The notes under the pieces were generated by a model. That model worked only from the letters and a program-made list of their open reading frames with translations, was not told the origin of the DNA and ran no database searches. From Rhynchopus euleeides (taxonomy: Eukaryota; Euglenozoa; Diplonemea; Diplonemida; Diplonemidae), in NCBI GenBank assembly GCA_963210315.1, contig OY723256.1, forward strand, positions 1 to 64,000: a stretch of DNA of 64,000 nt, written 5' to 3'. Position 1 is the first letter of the stretch, and every line of letters starts with the position of its first letter. The position numbers and the translations under genes are program-made. Shown in pieces: positions 32,316 to 41,490 of this stretch.

Positions 32316-33999
32316 CCCAGCCTCCTGCCTCCGCCTCCACACACGCCCCGCACCAGAGCGTCCACCCGATCCACACCAGCTGCAAGCGGGCGACGCGGAG
32401 GCGGCCCTCTGCCATGAGCCCCCAGGCTGCTCGCCCCGTCACCTGCGCCACCCATGCCACACTGGCTCCCACGTCGCCGCAGAGCAGCGCCACCCCCGCC
32501 ACCATTGGCCCCACGATGCCGCTCCGCTGCGCCGCCCACCATAACACCCGGAGTAGTCTGGCCCGGCCGTGAATGCCCCACCCTGCCCCACAGGTGCCGT
32601 CGTCGCCGCTGCCGCAGTCCCACGAGCACTTTATGTTGGGGTCCTTGCAGGTCCGACCGTCACCCCACGGCTTTGCCACGGCCTCATCGCGCGTGCATGT
32701 TGTCTTCACCCCAGTCACTGTCACTGTGTTGTTGACCGCGCAGGTGCAAGTGGAGCCCTTGAGGTCGGAGAGGGTCGGCTTGGGGTCCGCACACGTCTGT
32801 CTGCCACCACACCTCCCCCCTGGCCCGCCGAAGTTCCTCAGGCCCGACCCCGCAATGCTGTAAACCTCCCCGCTGCTACGCTCCAGCACTGTGGCGCTCC
32901 GCAACCCTTTCAAGTCCCTCACACGTACTTTGCCTTTGTCGTCCCCAGTCGCCAGACGCCCACCGTGCGTCCTCGCTGCCCTGTACACGCTGCAGTCCAA
33001 CATACTCCCCACCTCCTTCGTTGATGTCAGCTGCCTGCAGATAGTGTCGTCAGAATAGCCCGTTGCCCACCGCGTCCCGCCGACAGGGAATGCAGTAGAA
33101 AAAGTCCCGTTGCTGTGTGCCAGGCCCGCAGCAGTGATGGCGCCACATGTAGTGAGGTGCCCGTTGTCGTAGTGACCCGCAGCACGCGGCGTCTCACACC
33201 CCGTCCGTGCGATGCGGTATGTATTGTTGCGATGCATCGATGAGAAGACTGCTGGTGTCCTGACCCTGAGCCGGCGTGGGGCTAGCTGGACAGCGCTCCC
33301 GTTCGCGAGACCCGTGTCGGCCACGCTGGCTTCGTTGCTGTTGTTGTCCCCACCGACCCTCCCTGCCACCACCCGGTCACCACCCCAACGGGGGGGGGGC
33401 ACCCTCCCTGCCACCACCCATTCGCCACCCAAAGGGGGGGTGGCCCAGCTCCCGTTCCACCTCCCACCCAATCCACCCATGGGGCCCCCAAGGGGGGAGG
33501 GGAGAGACACAGGCAGCGGTACCGTTGGCCTGGTCCCTCGGGGGACCTGGCCCAGCCAACTCGCGGGGACCGGGGGCGACCCGGGCTGCCACCCCTTCCG
33601 CTGCTGTCGGTGGGCTGGGGCACGGCCCGGCGGCCTCACCGTTAGCGGAACCGCCGCTTGCAGCATGTTGGGGGGACGTGGTGGGCGTGCCGCAACCACT
33701 ACTTTCCCGCGAGAGGTGCGCACTGCCGGCGGGTGAGGCCGACGCGCTCCCCTGCCTTGCAGGCAGGGTGTCAGCAGAGGCCTCGCACGAGGCCCCTGCT
33801 CCTCTCGCCTGGCGCGCCCCTCGTCAGGGGCGGCCAGCCCGCGCTCTCCTGCGACCGGGGGCGACCCGGGCTGCGCTACCGGGGGCGACCCGGGCTGCTT
33901 CTGCTCCAGCGGTGCTGTCGTCAGCACCGCGAGCGCCACCACCGCCAGCGTCGCCCCCATCTGGGCCTGCCATCGCCTGGGCGGCTCTCGCCCTTCCAT
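32316..33999 (-). pseudogene. 5' half of a retrotransposon ORF: signal peptide, repeats, Cys-rich and membrane region
   Basis: It starts MEGREPPRRWQAQ followed by a hydrophobic signal-peptide core (ATLAVVALAVLTTAP), closely matching the start of the copy at 34315-38839. One copy of the Pro/Arg-rich unit (PGSPPVAGERGLAAPDEGR and following) comes next, then a Gly/Trp-rich stretch, a segment absent from the other copy, two cysteine-rich repeats (TCADPKPTLSDLKGSTCTC and the WGDGRTCKDPN type), and a tryptophan-rich hydrophobic region ending AEAGGW at the A tract of retroposon R2. OTU, first zinc fingers and the RT start are deleted. The continuation at 26631-32066 is in another frame, so no full protein can be made. 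Confidence 0.75.
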
Positions 34000-34314
34000 C
34001 GCTCGTGCTCGTGGGGTTGGGGGTTGGGGGAGTGGAGGGGGATGGATGGTGGGGAACAGAGCCCAAGGGACAAGTGGCCCAAGGGGGAGTGGGTTGTTGG
34101 TTGCAGTAAAATGAATCTAAGGCCCAACCAGCCCTCCCGGCTCTGCCCGCCCACAAGGTCAAGAAGATTGGAAAGGGGAAAAGGGTGAGGGAAGGGGTGG
34201 AATGGGGGATGCCCAAGGGAGGGGGGGGGGGGGCCCAACCAAACCCAACCGACCAGGGAGCACGAGTGTGTATACCAATGAAGTACAGAAACTGTAGCTT
34301 AAGAAATCGTTGGT
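34000..34314 (-). promoter_or_regulatory. 5' leader of the downstream retrotransposon copy
   Basis: It is homologous to 38840-39167 over its whole length, from the start codon up to AACGATTTCTTAAGCTACAG on the minus strand. That shared limit marks the 5' end of the element family. No function is visible beyond its conservation between the two copies; an internal promoter would be expected for a non-LTR element. It abuts directly on the cut reverse transcriptase of the next copy. Confidence 0.7.
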
Positions 34315-37300
34315 CGCCCTGCTGCACCCCATGCTCCGAGAGGATGATGTGCTCCCGGTACACCAGGGCTGTCGGGTGGGCGTAGCACCACTCCACCCAG
34401 GCTGCGAGCTCGGGGAGGTCACTCCGCACTGCGTCCAGGAACGCCTGTCGATTCACAGTGTTGAACGCGTTCTCGTAGTCAATCTTGACGAGAATGCGAT
34501 CAGTGCCCTTGTGGCGGCTGGCGTAGTCCCGCACCACCGCTGTAGCGGCGTCCAGGCCCCCATCGACAGCGACACCCACCTGCTTGCCCTTCAGCAGCAG
34601 CTTCCCCACCTTCTCGCGCACCTCAGCCACCAGCGTCTTCGCCACCAGCCGCCGCAGAGTCTCCCCCACCGCAATGGGGCGCACCCCGCCTGTGGGCTTT
34701 GGCAGCGCAACCAGCGACGCTCCTGCCAGGTGGCGCGCAATCTCCGGTGGTGCTTCCCCTCGACGCAGGATGTTGACGACGGCCGTCAAGGCCTGCAGCA
34801 CATCTACCCCTTCCACCTGCGTCAGCGCGCGCAAGTGATCAGCTCGAAGGCCCGACGGTCCGGCCCCCGTCCCCTTCGGGAGGCCCCGAAGCGCCTTGAA
34901 GACATCGGTGGGAGAGGCGTCCGCGGGCTCTGTCCTCCGCTCCTTGGCGATGGTCGGCGGCTCGGCAGCGGGGTGGAGCGCGCGCAACGTCGCGAGGGTC
35001 GCGTCGGAGGCCGGTGCCAGGCCCGCACTCCGCGTCCTCGCCATCGCCGTTGAGAGGCGACCCTGTCGCGCGGCCTGCACCACCGCGCGTTCCCGTTCCT
35101 CCCATGTCGGGGGGCTCTGCACTTCACGAGGGGCCCCCTGGCCGCTCGCACTCGCACATCTCCACAGCTCCGACACCTTGCCCGCCCGCCAGAGGGTGAT
35201 GGCCTCGAGACGCGCCGCCCGAGCCTTCTTCTGCTTGGCCTTCCCCCCTCTGTACGACCGGAGGAGGACCTTCGGCACCAGGAAGAGCCGCAGCCATGCC
35301 GTCACCCTCGTTTTGTCCGCCGCCACATCCCAGAGGGCCTGCACGAGCACCTCCGCGGCCGGCCTCAACACTGCCTCAGGCACCGACAGCGACACCGCCA
35401 CCCGCGCCGTGTGGATCTCCTCCAGGGAGGGGAGTCGCCCTTCGTCCGTTAGCTCCTGGCCCACCCTCTCGCGCCTGGCGGGGACGTCCCGAGGTTGCAC
35501 CCGCTTCCTGCACTGCAGGCACGTGTCTTGCGCCTGCGCCGACATCACCTTGGCACAGATGACGCACTGCCTCATGCCCACCACGCGTAGAGCCCCCGGC
35601 GGCAACTCCTCCCCGCGTTTCACATGATCGCTCACATGCTCGCGGAGGGAGGCCTTCGAGGAGAAGGGCTTGTGTCGGCGGAGCGCCGACCCAGCGCAGG
35701 CCGTCATCGGGCAGAACAGCAGCTCCGGCGCGACGCCTAGCGGGATCGGCGTACTATCCGGCACCTCCGCCGGGCATTCGGGGGCGGCGGTGCTCCACGA
35801 GTCGGGGCCGAGTAGCGCATGCACCGCCGCGTCGCGCATCTTCTGTGCCTGCGCGTGCCCCAGAGTGACCGCCTCGTAGTGGTCGCTCGCAAAAGCGATC
35901 ACTCTGGTGCGCTGCGTCTCTTGGCCCTTCTTCAACCGCGGGGGGTCGACGCGAATCAGCGGGTGTGGTCCGCCCGACACCACCACAATCACCGTGTCCC
36001 ATGCCCCGGCCGCGAGGTGCAGAGCGAGGTGGTCTCCCCGCGCCGTCTTCGCCAGCCCATCGCGGTAACGCTCTGCCTGGCCAGCCGACTTCAGCAGCCT
36101 GGACAGCTGGGGCTTCACAGACTCCGACCCTGCCCTCGCTGCCAGCTCTTGCCGCATGCGGGCGATGTCCAGGGGCCCTGGGTGGGTGGGTCCGTGGAGG
36201 GCCACGAAGAGACAGTCCCTGGTCGCCGCGTTGGGGCATCTCTTGGCTCCGTACCCCTCCAACAACTCGTCCACACCGCCCCAGGCATCCTCATCGACCA
36301 TGTCGTGGTCGCCCCCCTGCATTGCCCGTGGGCCCAGCACCACACCCTCCTTGCTTCCCGTCACTCCCTCCGCCAGCAGCATGTGGGCGTGTGCATCCTT
36401 CCGCAAGACGCGCCACATGTCTCGGACGACCAGCTCTGTCGCCTCAGCCTCCCAAACACCCCCCGCGCTGCGAGCCGCCCATCCCGCCGACGTGCCCGCC
36501 GCGAGGGCAAGCGTCCCGATCACCGCCCACGGCGCGCCCCCGCTGGAGGCCCCGATCAGCAGCAGGAGCATGGCCCACCAACCCCTGTCGCCGCACCATG
36601 CTCGTAGGCTGTTCGCCTGCAGCTCCAGCCTCAGCGCAGCTCGCCCTCGTTCGTTGCGAAGACGAGACCGACACACAGTGGAAGGCACCAGGGGGTCCAG
36701 GTGACGGCGGCGGCTGACCCATCGACTGCACCGTCGGGCCGGCCATGTCCACCTGCGCGCCACTACCCGTCTCCGTCTGAGGCACCCCCGCCATGCAAAG
36801 CCTGCCGTCAGCACCCACAGAGCGACGCACAATCCCGCCAGCCCCTGTGTGGCCACCACCGTCGCTTGGGGCGCCGCCTCCTCGAACCATCCGGCGCACC
36901 CCTCTACGGCTGTCTGCACCGTGCCCACGAGACCCGTGCCCCCTGCCAGACCTCCTGTGGCTGCCCATATCGCCCAGGAGGAGAGCTGCACGGCGCCCGG
37001 CCGCTGTCTACCCCAGAATCCGCGCGCCGCTCGTCGACTGCACAGCCACACAGCGCACAATACCACCGCCCCTGTCTCTAAGGCGCCGCCCCAGCCACCC
37101 GGCGCGGTGGCTGCAGCCCCCCAGAGGGCCCACGCCTCTTTCACTGCTGGAGGCAGCCCGAGGTGTCGGCACCTGGGCCAGGGCCCTAGCTTGCTCCCCG
37201 CTCGGACCACCTCTCGCACCACCGCCTGAGCGGCCAGCCATCCAGCTCCCATCAGCAGTGCCCCCGGACCCCATATACCCTCCCACGTTGGCCCCTGGGC

Positions 37301-38839
37301 CTCCCACCTGGCCCTCAGCAGCGCTCCCCAAGCGGCCTGCGGGGCCGCCTCCACCCATGGCCAGCGCGTGTGGGGCCCTGTCGCTGCCCACCCCGCCGCC
37401 CGCAACAGTCCATCCGCCACCCAGAGGGCCAGCACCAGCAGAGTGTTGCCCTCGAAGCTGCCGATGTTGTAGCTGTTGCGGTTGTCGAACCCACTTCCGG
37501 TCCGGGTGTCCGAGGGCGCCCCGGGGGACTGCTGCACTCCACCCGGATCGGTGATGGAGTCGTTGTTGTTGCCTCCGCTGTAGCGTCGCACGCCGTCCCC
37601 ATTACAGGCGCAGAAGGAGTCCTTCAGATCCGTGAGGGTCGGCTTGGGGTCAACACACGTCTGTCCGTCCCCACCCCGCTTGGACTGTTTGGACCCGCAC
37701 GCATTCTTCGATAAAGTCGTTGATGCACCGGTGCTGGTCAGGCTCGGGTCCTTGTCGCAGGCGCAGATGGCGTCGTTCCTACGCGAGTACTTCCTGTTGG
37801 GGTCCTTGCAGGCCTGACCGTCACCACACGGCTTTGCCACGCACTTGTCGAATGTCGCTTTCGCACCAGTCACGTTCACCGAGTTGTCGACATCACAGGT
37901 GCAGATGAAGTCCTTCAGATCAGTGAGGGTCGGCTTGGGATCAACAACAGACGTCTGTCCACCACCACCCCTCCCCCCTGACCTCCTCCCTGCCACCACC
38001 CAGCCACCACCCAAAGGGGGGGGGGCCCAGCTCCCATTCCACCCACCACCCGATCCACCCGAGGGGCCCCCAAGGGGGGAGGGGAGAGACACCCGCAGTG
38101 CGGGCAGCGATACCGTCGGCCTGGATCCTCGGGGGACCTGGCCGAGCCAACTCGCGGGGACAGGGGGCGACCCTTTCTGCTGCTGTCGGTGGGCTGGGGC
38201 GAGGCCCGGCGGCTTCACCGTTAGCGGAACCGCCGCTTGCAGCATGTTGGGGGGACGTGGTGGGCGCGCCGCCGCCACTGCTATCCCGCGAGAGGGGCGC
38301 CTTGCCGGCGGGTGAGGCCGACGCGCTCCCCTGCCGTGCAGGCAGGGTGTTAGCAGAGGCCTCGCATGAGGCCCCTGCTCCTCTCGCCTGACACGCCCCT
38401 CGTCAGGGGCGGCCAGCCCGCGCTCTCCTGCTACCGGGGGCGACCCGGGCTGCCACCCCTTCCGCTGCTGTCGGTGGGCTGGGACACGGCCCGGCGGCTT
38501 CACCGTTAGCGGAACCGCCGCTTGCAGCATGTTGGGGGGACGTGGTGGGCTCGCCGCCGCCACTGCTATCCCACGAGAGGGGCGCTTTGCCGGCGGGTGA
38601 GGCCGACGCGCTCCCCTGCCTTGCAGGCAGGGTGTCAGCAGAGGCCTCGCATGAGGCCCCTGCTCCTCTCGCCTGACACGCCCCTCATCAGGGGCGGCCA
38701 GCCCGCGCTCGCCTGCTACCGGGGGCGACCCGGGCTGCCTCTGCTCCAGCGGTGCTGTCGTCAGCACCGCGAGCGCCACCACCGCCAGCGTCGCCACCAT
38801 CGGGGCCTGCCATCGCCTGGGCGGCTCTCGCCCTACCAT
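34315..38839 (-). CDS. Retrotransposon polyprotein with secreted or membrane N terminus, OTU protease, zinc fingers and RT (truncated at RT motif B)
   Basis: About 1,509 codons in one uninterrupted frame from ATG 38839. In order: signal peptide (MVATLAVVALAVLTTAP, 14-30); two near-identical 94-residue Pro/Arg-rich units (36-224); Gly/Trp-rich stretch; three Cys-rich repeats (CxC plus GDGQxC-x-DP type, 300-415); about six tryptophan-rich hydrophobic segments (465-790); OTU-like domain with C876 (TRDCLF) and H987 (SDHYEAV); C2H2-like finger (CPMTAC, EHVSDH, 1043-1072); CxxC pair (CVIC, CLQC, 1092-1110); RT with motif A KIDYENAFNTVNR (1452-1464) and the start of motif B, GVQQGD (1504-1509). There the element stops and the 5' leader of the next copy begins, so YLDD and endonuclease are missing. 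The RT and OTU calls are firm. The membrane topology and its role are inference. Confidence 0.85.
38168..38734 (-). repeat. Two tandem 285-bp coding units in the retrotransposon N terminus
   Basis: Codons 36-129 and 131-224 of the upstream element are near-identical direct repeats (each starting PGSPPVAGERGLAAPDEG and ending AHRQQ-KG). The downstream element has one unit (about 33620-33890). Copy-number variation of an in-frame unit of this kind is typical of extracellular linker repeats. Confidence 0.85.
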
Positions 38840-39167
38840 CGCTCGTGCTCGTGGGGTTGGGGGTTGGGGGAGTGGAGGGGGATGGATGGTGGGGAACAGA
38901 GCCCAAGGGACAAGTGGCCCAAGGGGGAGTGGGTTGTTGTTGAGGAAGTAACTCTAAGGCCCAACCTGCCCTCCCGGCTCCGCCCGCCCACAAGGTCAAG
39001 AAGATTGGAAAGGGGAAAAGGGTGAGGGAAGGGGTGGGATGGGGGATGCCCAAGGGAGGGAGGGGGGGGACCCAACCAAACCCAACCGACCAGGGAGCAC
39101 GAGTGTGTATACCAATGAAGTACAGAAACAATGAAGTACAGAAACTGTAGCTTAAGAAATCGTTGGT
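38840..39167 (-). promoter_or_regulatory. 5' leader of the upstream retrotransposon copy
   Basis: The same leader as 34000-34314, with an extra direct repeat (AATGAAGTACAGAAAC duplicated at 39114-39145) close to the element's 5' end. The homology ends at CGTTGGT (39161-39167). Beyond it lies unrelated AT-rich flanking DNA. Confidence 0.7.
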
Positions 39168-40552
39168 GGATTTTTTTTTCTGGAACCCAAAATTGATCGT
39201 TTTGGGCCATCTGAGGCCATCTTCGGCAAAAAAATCCAATTTTGAGGCTCCCTGGGGGTCCCAAATGGGTGAACAAATTCCCTGTGTGAAATAGCCTATT
39301 GCAGGCCTTTTGAGCATGATCAGGCAAACACAGCTGTGTGGCAGGGCTTTCTGCGAAAATTCGCCTCCTGGTGAAGTGGGCTACTTTTCACCCTCCATTC
39401 ACCCTGGCCTCAACCCGTTCCTCTGCTCACCCTGACGCAAGCTCATGCCCTCATCGTTGACAATCACCCAGAAAAGATTCAGGATGGTACAGTACAGACT
39501 CGGGTGCACGAACGATCCAACGGTGGTGCCTGTTTGACTTGCTGGTGTATGGTTGATCATTGCTTGTTACGTACATGTCGCTTTCTCAGCGCCCCCGCCT
39601 TCACCGAAACCCGATGCCCAACACGAGCGGTGTGGCGCCCGTGGTACTGACCCCTTCGGACCTTAACTCCAGCGGTAGCCGCCGGCTTTCTTCAAAGAAA
39701 CTCATCGATGACGTCCCCCCAGAGTGCAGGTTCCTGCTGCCTACCCACGATCATTAGGGTGCCGAGAGAATGGCTAGGTGATCAATAATTGTCCCAAACA
39801 CTAGCTTGGCAACAGCCAGAGCAACCCCAGGTGGGGCGCAGCCGAGTGCTGCAACCATCGTTCTGACAGCAACAACATCACCTGGCTGTCTTGTTGAACA
39901 CAGCCGTGATGAAGCTGGCTGCACTTCCTGTTTGGAGTTCATCGGGATCCGTTCTGCAAAAGTGAAAGTTGGAGGCAAAGAATACATGACGAGGATGGTT
40001 ACGCCTTTTGTAGGCTTCTCTCGATCAGAGAAGTCGGGCGTCCATAGGAGAGTAAAGGGAATACAGATATGCTCCTCTCAAAGAGGGGCAGGCCAAAGGT
40101 AGGCTCCAGGTGGCAACTGGAACTGTGCAACTTTTCCAGAAGGTGCTTCCAGGACTGTCGAAGGAGCTGGTGGAGTTCGCTGGGTCCATTGCCATCCCCA
40201 TCATGGTGATCCGGCCTTCAACCTGCGACTTTGTATCATGGATTCAGCTCAAAAGGGTGCACATCGAGTGATGCAAGATGAAGATTCGACACTCCAGAAA
40301 TATGCTGATGTCAAACTGCATTATTCCTGAGAACAACGGAGGGGGTGTGCCAACTGATGCCGGTGCGATTGATGCAACCCTCACCACAACGTCAGTGCCA
40401 CCTATTTTCCACCAATAATGTGTCCGCTGTGACAGGAATGCAGGAATAATCACCCAGAATATGAGCTGGGGGGCCTCAGGGGGCATGGAAAAATTTTTTT
40501 GGCCGAAATTTTTTTTGTGTGAAAACACCACAGAAACGCCCTGTTTTAACCC
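39168..40552. other. AT-richer intergenic stretch, nothing recognised
   Basis: About 1.4 kb flanking the retrotransposon. Open frames are short (at most 98 codons) and lack known motifs. Homopolymer runs (T9 at 39171-39179, A and T runs near 40490-40525) are present. No RNA gene or repeat with a second copy in the window was identified. Confidence 0.5.
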
Positions 40553-40652
40553 CCGTTTTAAACTCCGTTTTAAATTAATTTAAAACGCGTTTTAATTTAA
40601 AACATTTAAAACATTTAAAACGTTTAAAACGTAAAGTTTTAAATGGGGGCTA
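40553..40652. repeat. AT-rich foldback of TTTTAAA motifs
   Basis: About 100 bp made of GTTTTAAA and TTTAAAAC motifs in opposite orientation around a central ACGCGT. The ends are CCCCCGTTTTAAAC and GTTTTAAATGGGGG, an imperfect inverted repeat. It lies at the 3' end of the laminin-G-like frame and overlaps its last codons. It could be a small foldback element or a transcript 3'-end hairpin. Confidence 0.7.
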
Positions 40653-41143
40653 ACAACAATGGGTTGCCCTCCCAGTTGCTGCTTCCGATGAGGTTCCTTG
40701 TGCGTTCCACCACCTCAGGCAGGTGCAGAGGCCCCTCGGCACACAGGTCAGCATCGATGTAAACCTTGCCCACCACATTCACACCTTCTTTGCTGTCACG
40801 TGCAATGATGACCTCCAGTGCATGCAACTTGTCCAGGGAAGGAGCCCTGCAGGCGACCTGCTTCGCAACACCGTTCCGGAACACTTGCAGCATCAACTCA
40901 CTCCCGTCAGCTGTGAGTGTGAGAAGCACGTTGTTCCGCCCAGCACCGCTCCCGAAGTCGAAGATGCGTCCCACGCACGTGCGTCTCTCCCCCAAAGGCC
41001 AACGCACGCTTCCCGTCGACCTCCTGAGAAGCCAGCCCAAAGTCAGCGGTGCATCTCCAGGTCAGCGGCACGTCTGCCGCGACTGCCTGCCGCAGCACCA
41101 CGGCCAGCACGCCGCACACACACACGCTCCACCGCATCGCCAT
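40639..41143 (-). pseudogene. Laminin-G-like (ConA-like lectin) secreted protein, frame-broken
   Basis: The first frame begins at ATG 41143 with a good signal peptide (MRWSVCVCGVLAVVLRQAVA) and continues ADVPLTWRC to KRALAFGGETHV, the usual first strand of a LamG-type sandwich. The rest of the domain, RIFDFGSGAGRNNVLLTLTA through KVYIDADLCAEGPL to NLIGSSNWEGN, is in the next frame and ends at 40639. The shift falls near 40975-41010. A 34 bp GT-AG intron would repair the frame but would delete a conserved strand, so a deletion or frameshift is more likely. At about 160 residues in total it holds one lectin fold. The promoter and start region is tandemly duplicated just upstream. Confidence 0.55.
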
Positions 41144-41312
41144 AACACACGTTGCAACCTGCACAGGGTGGTGGTGGAAGGGAGACAATCGGCCTGCACA
41201 ACGCGGATCCTGGGTAGGGAACCGGGCACTGACAGACAACGCAGCACACGCACACGCTCCACCGCATCGCCATAGCACACGTTGCAACCTGCACAGGGTG
41301 GTGGTGGAGGGA
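41114..41312. repeat. Tandem duplication of a start-codon region (130 bp period)
   Basis: 41114-41182 and 41244-41312 are near-identical, each carrying CTCCACCGCATCGCCAT (the minus-strand ATGGCGATGCGGTGGAG start of the laminin-G-like gene) and GTTGCAACCTGCACAGGGTG. The gene therefore has two copies of its leader and first codons. Only the inner copy continues into a complete signal peptide. Confidence 0.8.
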
Positions 41313-41490
41313 TGTTTGCTATTCTCATTGACAAGTGGCAGTGACAGGCCGCGATGTGAAGGGAAAGGGGTGCGACTGCCTCTACCGTTTCTCCAGTTCC
41401 ATGGCATTTGCACTTGGTGCGAAGCAAGTCGTTGACTTTCCCGAGAATCTAAATTGTGGCAACGCATCTTTCGCGGAATCCATGCTGAGT

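Noticed and set aside
32067-32342. Native N terminus for the reverse-transcriptase frame (MWRRRQEAGFFFF...)
   Set aside because: The first 92 codons come from an inserted A-tailed retroposon read in antisense; the poly-Phe is its A tract.
34000-39167. LTR retrotransposon, because the 315-328 bp leaders flank the upstream element as direct repeats
   Set aside because: The leaders continue into the same coding start in both copies. The RT is of non-LTR type with a restriction-like endonuclease and no integrase or RNase H, so the repeats are the 5' ends of two tandem elements.
39560-40102. Short plus-strand frames of 65 and 98 codons
   Set aside because: They have ATG starts but no recognisable motif or repeat copy. 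Length is within chance expectation, so they are not annotated.
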